From Propionibacteriaceae bacterium (GTDB taxonomy: Bacteria > Actinomycetota > Actinomycetes > Propionibacteriales > Propionibacteriaceae), in NCBI GenBank assembly GCA_009781325.1, contig WQYJ01000025.1, positions 1 through 15,487 of the forward strand: a DNA stretch of 15,487 nucleotides, in the 5' to 3' direction. Made by a program: the position numbers and the translations under genes. The notes beneath the pieces are model-generated. The model was given only the letters and a program-made list of their open reading frames with translations. It searched no databases and had not been told where the DNA came from. Below are positions 6,569-13,558 of this stretch, piece after piece. Each line of letters opens with the position of its first letter. Within the stretch, counting starts at the first letter, position 1.

Positions 6569-7765
6569 ATGCCTGCTATGGATGTCGTTCACACCTCCTT
6601 GATCGAGGACCCGGTCGATCTGGTGAACCTCCTGCCTTGCCACCGGGCAATCTCGTGCTGGGTACGCTTCGGAAAGGGCATCGTCGGTTCGGGAATCGCC
6701 CACGCCGGAAGCTTCCCGAGTGCTGCAGCCGCCGAAGCCTGGTGGCTCGAACTCGTGTCCACAGCCAAGGTCACCAACGTCTTCGATGAGCCCATGGCAG
6801 GGCCCGTAGCTTTCATCAGCTTCCCATTCACCCCCGACGGCTCCTACGAGGTTGTCGTACCTGAGGTCGTCATCGGTTCCCGCAATGGGCAGTCCTGGAT
6901 CACCACCTGGAACCATGCCGAACTTGCCGCCCGCAAAGGAACACCGTCCCCTCTCCCTGAAATGCAGTTTAGAACTGGCAATTTCGACCACGATCAGTGG
7001 ATTTCGGTTGTCAACCAGATCATCACACGAATCCATCACCACAGCGTGGATAAGGTCGTACTCGCACGCGATGAAATTGCCGAAACACCGTCTCCCATCG
7101 ACGTCTGTTCTGTTTTGACCCATCTAGCTGCCGCTTATCCCCAAACCTGGACCTTCTGCGTCAACAACCTCGTAGGAGCCAGCCCCGAGTTGCTCATCCG
7201 TCAGGATCGCGGGCTTATTACCTCGCGCGTACTAGCAGGAACCATCCACGGTGACCACGACGAATCCAGCCTCGCTGAAGCCCTGAAGTCCTCATCGAAG
7301 GACCTGCGCGAACACGAGTACGCTGTTGCTTCGGTGGCTAATGCCCTGCGCCCCCATGTCACATCCCTGCACGTTCCCGAGGTACCTTTCGTTCTCCAAT
7401 TGCCCAACGTGATGCACCTCGCCTCAGACATCTCTGGGGCCGTACGCCCTGGAGCCACTGTTCTCGAACTCGCCTCAACCATCCATCCCTCAGCCGCTGT
7501 CTGCGGTACGCCCACAGCTCTCGCCCGTGAAGTTATCACCGAACTCGAGAATATGGACCGAGGAAGGTACGCCGGCCCCGTCGGCTGGATCAACGCCGAA
7601 GGAGACGGCGAGATTGCCCTAGCCCTGCGCTGCGGGATGATCGAAGAAAAACACGTACGTATCTTCGCCGGTTGCGGAATCGTAGCCGACTCCAACCCCG
7701 AAGCCGAATGGGCCGAAACCCAAGCCAAGCTCTTACCAATGAAGCAAGCCCTAGGCGTGCTATAA
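6569..7765 (+). CDS. menF: Isochorismate synthase
   Basis: 398 residues from the ATG at 6569 (MPAMDVVHTS); a second ATG at 6578 is equally possible. An in-frame TTG at 6509 is rejected because it would start inside the ATTGTCAC boxes. The C-terminal two thirds is a chorismate-binding domain: DKVVLARDE with the general-base lysine, LVGASPELLIRQ with the conserved glutamate, SRVLAGTIHGD, VMHLASDISG, HPSAAVCGTPTALA, DRGRYAGPVGW, and GDGEIALALRC. HPSAAVCGTPT with DRGRYAGPVGW is typical of isochorismate synthases rather than anthranilate or aminodeoxychorismate synthases. The enzyme converts chorismate to isochorismate, the first step of menaquinone synthesis. No SD is obvious, so the mRNA may be leaderless. 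A siderophore-type (EntC/DhbC) role is less likely because no such genes are nearby. Confidence 0.93.
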   Translation: MPAMDVVHTSLIEDPVDLVNLLPCHRAISCWVRFGKGIVGSGIAHAGSFPSAAAAEAWWLELVSTAKVTNVFDEPMAGPVAFISFPFTPDGSYEVVVPEVVIGSRNGQSWITTWNHAELAARKGTPSPLPEMQFRTGNFDHDQWISVVNQIITRIHHHSVDKVVLARDEIAETPSPIDVCSVLTHLAAAYPQTWTFCVNNLVGASPELLIRQDRGLITSRVLAGTIHGDHDESSLAEALKSSSKDLREHEYAVASVANALRPHVTSLHVPEVPFVLQLPNVMHLASDISGAVRPGATVLELASTIHPSAAVCGTPTALAREVITELENMDRGRYAGPVGWINAEGDGEIALALRCGMIEEKHVRIFAGCGIVADSNPEAEWAETQAKLLPMKQALGVL

Positions 7766-7797
7766 CAGACGTGACGGGGGAATGTATAACTTGACCC

Positions 7798-7913
7798 CCG
7801 GTCATCCTGCCGCCAGGCAGGACCCCCGGCAGCCGACGTGGGGTCTGAGGGTAGATCTTTCCCCAAGTCCCTACGTCGGCTGCCGGGGGTCCTGCCTGCG
7901 GCAGGATGACCGG
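7798..7913 (+). repeat. Palindromic intergenic element, copy C (complete)
   Basis: Left arm 7798-7839 and right arm 7873-7913 are reverse complements over about 40 bp apart from one extra base in the left arm loop. The spacer (about 33 bp) contains AGATCTTTCCCCAAGTCC, matching the 6197-6486 units. Each arm also holds its own hairpin, CCTGCC-GCCA-GGCAGG on the left and CCTGCC-TGC-GGCAGG on the right. It occupies the 242-bp gap between convergent menF and tsaD, where it could act as a transcript-end structure for both. No T-run follows. Confidence 0.93.
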
Positions 7914-7920
7914 TGGTTGA

Positions 7921-7960
7921 CATGCCAGGGGGCCACATACCAGGGGGCCAGGCCCCTTGG
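7921..7960. repeat. 15-bp duplication and small palindrome beside copy C
   Basis: CATGCCAGGGGGCCA (7921-7935) is followed directly by CATACCAGGGGGCCA (7936-7950), one base different. The second unit with GGCCCCTTGG (7951-7960) forms a near-perfect palindrome centred on 7950. The 21 bases from 7936 are identical to 6487-6507. This is the right-hand flank of the repeat element. Confidence 0.75.
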
Positions 7961-8007
7961 CGCGTTTTGGGGCAGCTTGGGACTCGGCTCCTTGGCGCTT
8001 CTCTGCG

Positions 8008-9054
8008 TTACATCGAGACCTGGGTGATCGGCATGCCGGAGTCGGCGGAAATGTCTAGTGATGAGGGGGCTACTCCAGCCATGACGAGTTCGGCGCCGAT
8101 GACTGCGATCATCGCACCGTTGTCCGTGCACAGGGCTGGGCGCGGTCGGCGTAGGGTGATTCCGCCTTGATCGCAGCGCTCGGCGAGTAGTCCTCGCAGC
8201 CTTGAGTTGGCGGCTACTCCGCCGCCGAGTACTAGGGTATCGATCCCATGGAACTGGCAGGCGTCGATGGCTTTGGACGTCAGCACATCCGCGACTGCTT
8301 CTTGGAAGCTGGCAGCGACATCGGGGATGGATATCTCAACCCCATCACGACGAGAAATTTCAACCCAGCGGGCGACCGCGGTTTTCAATCCTGAGAAGGA
8401 GTAATTGAAGCGGTGGCGTTCGAGGTCGTGTCTTGCGGTGAGTCCTCGGGGGAAGGAGATGGCACGAGGGTTTCCTTCTCCAGCTAAGCGGTCGATAACT
8501 GGGCCCCCCGGATAGGCCAACCCCAACAATCGCGCGACTTTGTCGTATGCCTCACCTGCTGCATCGTCGATCGTCGTACCGATTTCGTCGATCTGGGTTG
8601 CGATATTTCCGACCCGCAGAAGGTTGGTATGCCCCCCGGATACCAGCAAAGCCATGGTTGGGCTGGGAAGGGGACCATGGTCGAGGATATCGACCCCGAC
8701 GTGACCGATGAGGTGATTCACCCCATAGAGCGGCTTGTTCAGAGCGAAGGCCAGCGCCTTGGCCGCAGATAGACCAACAACCAACGCCCCCATCAATCCT
8801 GGCCCGGCTGTGACCGCGATGGCGTCGATCTGCGACAGGTCGACGTCAGCAGCGGCAAGGGCCCTGCGCAGGGTTGGCCCCAGGGCTTCAACATGGGCTC
8901 TTGATGCGATTTCGGGTACGACTCCCCCGAAACGTACGTGTTCGTCCACGGAACTGGCGACCTCGTTGGCGAGTAGTTCATGGCCGCGAACGATACCCAC
9001 TCCAGTTTCGTCACAACTGGACTCAATACCGAGAATCAATGGAGCAGACATCAT
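8008..9054 (-). CDS. tsaD: tRNA N6-adenosine threonylcarbamoyltransferase
   Basis: 348 residues (MMSAPLILGIESSCDETG); the second ATG at 9051 would serve equally. With TsaB and TsaE it transfers the threonylcarbamoyl group from TC-AMP to A37 of ANN-decoding tRNAs, giving t6A. Visible features are the N-terminal GIESSCDETGVGIV nucleotide-binding turn, FGGVVPEIASRAH, the metal-ligand pair H114/H118 in GVNHLIGHVGVD, VSGGHTNLL, GLAYPGGPVID, SFSGLKTAV, and a third metal ligand D311 in CTDNGAMIA. Length is normal for a bacterial TsaD. The start overlaps the rimI stop by 4 bp, so it is the last gene of a coupled cluster. Its 3' end faces the palindromic repeat at 7798-7913. Confidence 0.97.
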   Translation of the reverse strand: MMSAPLILGIESSCDETGVGIVRGHELLANEVASSVDEHVRFGGVVPEIASRAHVEALGPTLRRALAAADVDLSQIDAIAVTAGPGLMGALVVGLSAAKALAFALNKPLYGVNHLIGHVGVDILDHGPLPSPTMALLVSGGHTNLLRVGNIATQIDEIGTTIDDAAGEAYDKVARLLGLAYPGGPVIDRLAGEGNPRAISFPRGLTARHDLERHRFNYSFSGLKTAVARWVEISRRDGVEISIPDVAASFQEAVADVLTSKAIDACQFHGIDTLVLGGGVAANSRLRGLLAERCDQGGITLRRPRPALCTDNGAMIAVIGAELVMAGVAPSSLDISADSGMPITQVSM

Positions 9055-9506
9055 AGGACCTGCCCTTCCCCAGGCACCAACCAGCGATAGACCACGGCAT
9101 CGTCATCAGTCCCATAGTAGTTTTCCCGGCGCATAACCGGTGAAAATCCATGGCTTGCATAGAGGGCGATAGCCCCATGGTTATCGGCCGAGACTTCTAG
9201 GAAAACTTCCTGCGCTCCATGCGAAGCAGCCCACTCCATTCCATGACTCAGCAGAGATTGACCAATTCCCGTACGTCGTACGGATGGATCGACAATGATT
9301 CGACGTACTTCAGCCACACTACCCACCAGGCTCATCGCAATAACACCATGGACTTCCCCTCGCCCTGCCAGCGCCACGAAGTGGTGATCCACCTCATCTT
9401 TCCAGGAGTCAGCCGACCATGGCGGTGACAGGGTTTCGAGGACCATGATGGCATCCAGGTCAGCAACGGTAGCCCGCCGCAGATCACAACGTGAAGACTC
9501 CATCAT
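9051..9506 (-). CDS. rimI: RimI-type GNAT N-acetyltransferase (ribosomal protein bS18-alanine acetyltransferase)
   Basis: 151 residues with a GNAT fold. It shows the N-terminal LRRATVADLDAIMVLE, a core strand AEVRRIIVDP, the acetyl-CoA loop RRTGIGQSLL (Q/R-x-x-G-x-G/A type), and LEVSADNHGAIALYASHGFSPVMRRENYY, the typical RimI ending with the conserved Asn and Tyr. RimI acetylates the N-terminal alanine of ribosomal protein S18; the exact substrate here is inferred from the family. It overlaps tsaB by 4 bp (ATGA) upstream and tsaD by 4 bp downstream. TAAGGA lies about 7 bp before the ATG at 9506. Being between tsaB and tsaD is the usual bacterial arrangement and supports the call. Confidence 0.92.
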   Translation of the reverse strand: MMESSRCDLRRATVADLDAIMVLETLSPPWSADSWKDEVDHHFVALAGRGEVHGVIAMSLVGSVAEVRRIIVDPSVRRTGIGQSLLSHGMEWAASHGAQEVFLEVSADNHGAIALYASHGFSPVMRRENYYGTDDDAVVYRWLVPGEGQVL

Positions 9507-10171
9507 GCGCTGTCCTTACCGAGGCGATTCGTACTCACAGTAGGCAGAACCGATTTCACCCTCACCGACACCTGAGCATCTGCTACCCGCAGATAGAGCG
9601 GTGTAGGACCAACATCGCTAAGTTCATGGGCATGAGCAGCGAGCAGGCCAGCATTGATTCGACAGTACGGCACAACGACTCCGCCGTCGTTGCTCCCATG
9701 AACCCCTGGACCGATGGTTGTCAGATTCGGCAGTTCTTGGGCCGATGACACGAAAGGTCCCTCGATCCGCGCTCCAGAGCGATCATAGCGAGCCCAGTAA
9801 ACCTCCTTGCGGCGTGCATCCGTACAGGCAATAAAGTCCTGGTCAGGATTAGTCTGAGCAAAGTCGATACCGAGAGCATCGAGACTGCATAGGTGGAAGA
9901 CCGGGATCTCCTGGGTGAGGGCTAAGACTTCACCAGCCACAACTCCTACCCGCAGTCCCGTGTAAGGCCCAGGACCCATACCGACCGCGATGCCAGTTAG
10001 GTCAGACATGGTCACACCAGCATCTGCCATAACCTGCTCCACTGTGGACATCAGGAGTTCCACGTGGCTGCGCGAGTCCCCCACGCAAACAGGAGCGATG
10101 ACTTCACCGCTGCGAGCCAGTCCGACACAGACTTGGGTCGAGGTGTCGATCCCCAGAATCATCTCAGTCAT
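9503..10171 (-). CDS. tsaB: tRNA threonylcarbamoyladenosine biosynthesis protein TsaB
   Basis: 222 residues from the ATG at 10171 (MTEMILGIDTSTQVC), chosen because GGGAG lies 6 bp upstream. An ATG at 10189 would place this SD inside the gene. TsaB is the inactive ASKHA-fold partner of TsaD that holds the complex together. Visible motifs are ILGIDTST at the start, the family signature GMGPGPYTGLRVG (about residues 69-81) and CTDARRKEVYWARYD. It lacks the metal-binding histidine pair of TsaD, as expected. It overlaps the tsaE 3' end by 8 bp and the rimI start by 4 bp. Confidence 0.94.
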   Translation of the reverse strand: MTEMILGIDTSTQVCVGLARSGEVIAPVCVGDSRSHVELLMSTVEQVMADAGVTMSDLTGIAVGMGPGPYTGLRVGVVAGEVLALTQEIPVFHLCSLDALGIDFAQTNPDQDFIACTDARRKEVYWARYDRSGARIEGPFVSSAQELPNLTTIGPGVHGSNDGGVVVPYCRINAGLLAAHAHELSDVGPTPLYLRVADAQVSVRVKSVLPTVSTNRLGKDSA

Positions 10172-10697
10172 CACCGTCTCCCATCGCATCAGCGAGCGCG
10201 TCGCGACCCATGTTCACATTTATCAGTGCTTCCCATTGCGGTACGAGATCCGCCCATCGCTGACCGATCGGAATCACGGTGACATGCCGTGTTTCGTCCT
10301 CGGGGTCACCGGAACGTTGGATTTCAACTTCAAGACGATCCTCACTCAGTTGTTCGGCAAGACCTCTGCCCCACTCGATGACGGTGATTGAGTGAGGCAT
10401 CTCCTCGTCGAGATCAAGGTCATCGATCTCATCCCGGCTGGCAAGTCGGTAGGTGTCCACGTGAACTAAAGCCGGGCCGTCATCAAGAGATCGGTGGATA
10501 CGTGAAATGACAAAGGTCGGTGAGATAACAGGCCCCATCACATGGAGGCCTTCTCCAATTCCCTGAGCGAGCTGAGTCTTCCCCGCTCCAAGTTCCCCGA
10601 TCACAAGGATGAGATCGCCAGCTCTCGATAGGCGCGCCAAATCCCGGCCAAGGGCATGCATATCCTGCACCGAAGCAATCTCCAGCCGTATCGTCAC
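10164..10697 (-). CDS. tsaE: tRNA threonylcarbamoyladenosine biosynthesis ATPase TsaE
   Basis: 177 residues from the GTG at 10697 (read as MTIRLEIAS), preferred because TAGGAG lies 8 bp upstream. The GTG at 10706 overlaps that SD and is a poor choice. TsaE is the P-loop ATPase that drives turnover of the TsaBD complex. The Walker A motif GELGAGKT is at residues 34-41, followed by SPTFVISRIH (switch-like threonine), VHVDTYRLAS and a Walker B-like VIEWGRGL, all standard for the family. It is the first gene of the cluster tsaE-tsaB-rimI-tsaD, so the promoter should lie in the 130 bp upstream (10698-10836), where no clear -35/-10 pair stood out. Its C-terminal tail after VTVIPIG is somewhat long. 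Confidence 0.94.
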   Translation of the reverse strand: MTIRLEIASVQDMHALGRDLARLSRAGDLILVIGELGAGKTQLAQGIGEGLHVMGPVISPTFVISRIHRSLDDGPALVHVDTYRLASRDEIDDLDLDEEMPHSITVIEWGRGLAEQLSEDRLEVEIQRSGDPEDETRHVTVIPIGQRWADLVPQWEALINVNMGRDALADAMGDGDD

Positions 10698-10836
10698 AAG
10701 TTCCACTCCTACCGGTTTCTCCCGAACAGTCTACGATCCCCGCATACCCTGCGCATCCCATCCCCAAGAGACACTCACATTGGTCCACACCGGGATGAAC
10801 ACCCACTCAAGGGTTCCCACCAGAGCAGTACGCGGA

Positions 10837-12513
10837 TCAGGAGCGTTCCGATGAGTCATTCTTTTTCAGGCTTTGGAGGATGGTTGGGCCACGGGAATCC
10901 ATGATCTTACCTCCTAGGATCACTCCCGCTACTACCATCGCGCCGCCGACAACGATGGCAGCACCCAAAGCCAGCCACGCTTGCCACGAGGTCGCGAAGA
11001 TCACCCAGATACAAATAGGCAAGGCAAGCAAACCCGCCACAGTCATGGACCCCATCTGTGACAGAGCCTGCGAGCCCATCATTCCAGTCTTCATCTTCAG
11101 CGGGGATTCACCCGGCAAAGCGATGGGATAAATGACCAGCGCAGATGCGATAGAAGACACTCCCAACGCCGAAAGATACAAGATCACCATCGCAGCCAGT
11201 GAGGGTACGATCTTGCTCGGACTTCCGATGAGCCACGGCACAGCGATTCCCACGATGATAATGATCGGCACCGCAATCATCGATAACGCCGCGACTCGCC
11301 CAAGCCTGTCCTGCCATCCCTTGACTCCGGTTGCCAGATGGATCCACCACGCCGTCGAGTCATAGGCGATGTCGGCGCTGATGGTATAGCCAGCCATCAA
11401 TGCCATGAATCCCAGCCCGAAGGCAATCATTCCATTGACAAGGATGGCAGGGACCGCTTCCTCGGGGCTGCTGGTTGGCAGGAACTGGAATCCCCACCCC
11501 ATACCGCAGAAGACAATGGGCATAAAGAGCATGGCGGGAATCTGCCCCAGATAGCGCGGATCTCGCCTCCAATACCTCAGACATCTCGCAGCAATAGCAG
11601 CCACGGGTACGAGCTTCCCGCGTACCCAGGTCAGACCAGCGAGGCGGGCAATAGAATCCTTGGTCACCACAGAAGAAGACCGGGCTATGGTCCCAGCCAC
11701 AAGAGCGTGGTTCAGGATGATCCCATAAGCCCAGAGCCCAACTCCTAAGTACGCGCAGGTCAGCCCGAGATGAGCAACCAGAAGCAACCATTGTCCTGAC
11801 CCAGCATCGGCAATCAAGGCCCAGGGGGCACCGAACGGAGTCCATGACGCCACAGCACTGACATCTTCGATGATCTGCCAGATATTTGCCAGGCGCGATG
11901 AACTGGAAGTCAGGAAGCCAATGATCATCGAGATTCCCGACCCAGCCAAGGAGAGCACCAAGATCACGACGAGTCCGATCACGCCCATCATGTCTTTCGC
12001 CTTACGAGATGACAGCATCCCCGACAGGGCTGTCGATGCCACTCGGGCGCACACCTGGGTCATCAGGAAACCCAGGACTGAGGCAACCAACCCAACAGCC
12101 AGTACGAGAGGATTCCCCAGCCACGGCAAGGCAGCACCCAGGCAGACAACCGCTGTGAATAATCCAGGCAGCCCCAGCAAACCAGCCAGAATCAATCCTG
12201 GAGCGAGTTTGGCCCCCGTTAAAGGGAAGGGGGCAAAGCGTGCGGGATCAAGGGTCTGATCGAAACCGAAGAAGATCAGCGGCAGCAAGGTCCATCCCGC
12301 CACCAGGATTGTCCCGCACACGACAGTGATCCATCCTGCTTGCGCCTCATGACCTGGCACCGCCAAGGATGCGGCTGCTAAGCCGACCAGGGATAATCCC
12401 ACCGCAAACAGCACATTGACAGCAATAACGATCCACAGAACCAGCCTCACCGTGGATCTTTTCAGGTCAGCGACGGCGAGGTGGAGTTTGAGGCTCAGGA
12501 GGGTCGCAACCAT
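10837..12513 (-). CDS. ABC exporter permease, multi-pass membrane protein
   Basis: 558 residues from the ATG at 12513, with GGAGAA about 6 bp upstream. About twelve hydrophobic segments can be seen, for example LVLWIVIAVNVLFAVGLSLV near residues 25-45, a long pair at about 110-155, MGVIGLVVILVLSLAGSGIS at about 177, and a C-terminal pair rich in V, A and G at about 510-540. The last residues are a charged tail (LKKNDSSERS). It overlaps the upstream ATPase gene by 19 bp, so the two form a transporter. The size and topology are like the large ABC-2-type or putative ABC exporter permeases of actinobacteria. The substrate cannot be deduced, and no immunity or biosynthesis genes are near. Confidence 0.82.
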   Translation of the reverse strand: MVATLLSLKLHLAVADLKRSTVRLVLWIVIAVNVLFAVGLSLVGLAAASLAVPGHEAQAGWITVVCGTILVAGWTLLPLIFFGFDQTLDPARFAPFPLTGAKLAPGLILAGLLGLPGLFTAVVCLGAALPWLGNPLVLAVGLVASVLGFLMTQVCARVASTALSGMLSSRKAKDMMGVIGLVVILVLSLAGSGISMIIGFLTSSSSRLANIWQIIEDVSAVASWTPFGAPWALIADAGSGQWLLLVAHLGLTCAYLGVGLWAYGIILNHALVAGTIARSSSVVTKDSIARLAGLTWVRGKLVPVAAIAARCLRYWRRDPRYLGQIPAMLFMPIVFCGMGWGFQFLPTSSPEEAVPAILVNGMIAFGLGFMALMAGYTISADIAYDSTAWWIHLATGVKGWQDRLGRVAALSMIAVPIIIIVGIAVPWLIGSPSKIVPSLAAMVILYLSALGVSSIASALVIYPIALPGESPLKMKTGMMGSQALSQMGSMTVAGLLALPICIWVIFATSWQAWLALGAAIVVGGAMVVAGVILGGKIMDSRGPTILQSLKKNDSSERS

Positions 12514-13298
12514 GTCAGTTCTCCGTGCTCGGGGCCCCCGCCGACTAGCTGGATGAATCTGGATTCCAGATCCATTCCTGCCGCTACATCCTTGACTGGT
12601 CCCGCTGCCAACAGGCTTCCATGGGCAATGATCGCGACGTGATCACAGAGCCGCTGCACAGTATCCATCACGTGAGAGGAGAGAATCACCGTACCTCCAT
12701 CGCGTACGAAACCTCCAAGAATGTCTGCGATGGTTCGCGCTGAGACCGGGTCAATCGCCTCGAAGGGTTCATCAAGTACGAGCACGTCGGGCGCGTGGAT
12801 GACCGCACAAGCGAGGGCAATCTTTTTGGTCATTCCCGCTGAGTAGTCAGCAACCGCCTTGCGCGCATCATCAGCCAGTCCCAAAGCCGTCAGAAGATCA
12901 CCAGAACGTTGGGCAACTGTTGTCTTGTCCATGCCGCGAAGCAAACCGGTGTAGGTCAACAACTCCTGACCACTGAGTCGATCAAAGAGCCTCAGCCGAT
13001 CAGGAAGCACCCCAATTCTCGCCTTCACTGCGGTCAGGTTCTGCCATACATCGATCCCTGTGACCCAGACCTGTCCGGCATCCGGTTTCAACATCCCAGT
13101 CGCCATGGACAATGTCGTTGTCTTTCCTGCGCCATTAGGCCCGACGAAGCCGTACATCGATCCTCGCGGGATGTCTAAGTTCAACTGGTTAACAGCGCAC
13201 ATCCTTCCGAAGAACTTCGTCAATCCACGCATGGAAATCATCGGCTGCGAGACATTATCAGGCATAGTTGCCACCACATCGGGAGCATCATTATCCAT
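12495..13298 (-). CDS. ABC transporter ATP-binding protein
   Basis: 267 residues if started at the ATG at 13298. Alternatives are 13319 and 13265; none has a good SD, but TATCCT ends 7 bp before 13298, which suits a leaderless start. Order of motifs: Walker A GPNGAGKTT (about residues 53-61), a Q-loop region IGVLPDRLRLFDRLSGQELL, the signature YSAGMTKKIAL in place of LSGGQ, Walker B DVLVLDEPFEAID, and the switch histidine in SSHVMDTVQ. This is the ATPase pattern of ABC-2-type exporters such as those for drugs or lipids. It couples to the permease encoded directly downstream. The gene is divergent from the ParA-like gene with about 260 bp between their starts. Confidence 0.9.
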   Translation of the reverse strand: MDNDAPDVVATMPDNVSQPMISMRGLTKFFGRMCAVNQLNLDIPRGSMYGFVGPNGAGKTTTLSMATGMLKPDAGQVWVTGIDVWQNLTAVKARIGVLPDRLRLFDRLSGQELLTYTGLLRGMDKTTVAQRSGDLLTALGLADDARKAVADYSAGMTKKIALACAVIHAPDVLVLDEPFEAIDPVSARTIADILGGFVRDGGTVILSSHVMDTVQRLCDHVAIIAHGSLLAAGPVKDVAAGMDLESRFIQLVGGGPEHGELTWLRPS

Positions 13299-13464
13299 GC
13301 TGGAGAGGATATCGCACATCCGGTTTCCCAGCGATCCTTCACCGCGTGACCCAAACACGAAAACAAGTATTCGAACGATATCCAAGACTCGCTGCAGAAC
13401 AGATCATTACGCTGCCAACTCTCTTTGGCTGCTCGAGGTTTTGCGTCGCAGCGAGCTTAGCCGG

Positions 13465-13493
13465 TTATCAGCAGCTAATTACTCGATTAGTAT
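13465..13493 (+). promoter_or_regulatory. Possible promoter before the ParA-like gene
   Basis: TTATCA (13465-13470) and TAGTAT (13488-13493) are spaced by 17 bp and each match 4 of 6 bases of the vegetative -35 and -10 consensus. Transcription would start near 13500, just at the GAGAAGGAG that precedes a ten-codon frame at 13509. This is a pattern match only. A second -10-like TACATT (13544-13549) lies close to the ParA-like ATG. Confidence 0.3.
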
Positions 13494-13508
13494 TGAGAAG
13501 GAGTATCC

Positions 13509-13541
13509 ATGTCGCAAGGAGCGGTCCTCGATCCGAGATAG
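13509..13541 (+). CDS. Possible ten-codon upstream reading frame (leader peptide candidate)
   Basis: ATG at 13509 is preceded by GAGAAGGAG with 5-6 bp spacing, the strongest SD-ATG pair in this gap. It encodes MSQGAVLDPR and stops with TAG at 13539-13541, 17 bp before the ATG of the ParA-like gene and in a different frame. Re-initiation at that ATG, which has no SD of its own, is conceivable. The alternative is that the SD is coincidental. No attenuator hairpin or amino-acid codon run is evident. Confidence 0.3.
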   Translation: MSQGAVLDPR

Positions 13542-13558
13542 GCTACATTCTGGCTAGA

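Noticed and set aside
7201..7938. 245-codon minus-strand frame opposite menF
   Set aside because: It is antisense to well-supported menF and starts in repeat copy C with the same HPAAGRTPG-type translation.
13268..13558. Upstream extension of the ParA-like frame
   Set aside because: It overlaps the 5' end of the divergent ABC ATPase gene and its promoter gap, and the peptide shows no plausible domain.
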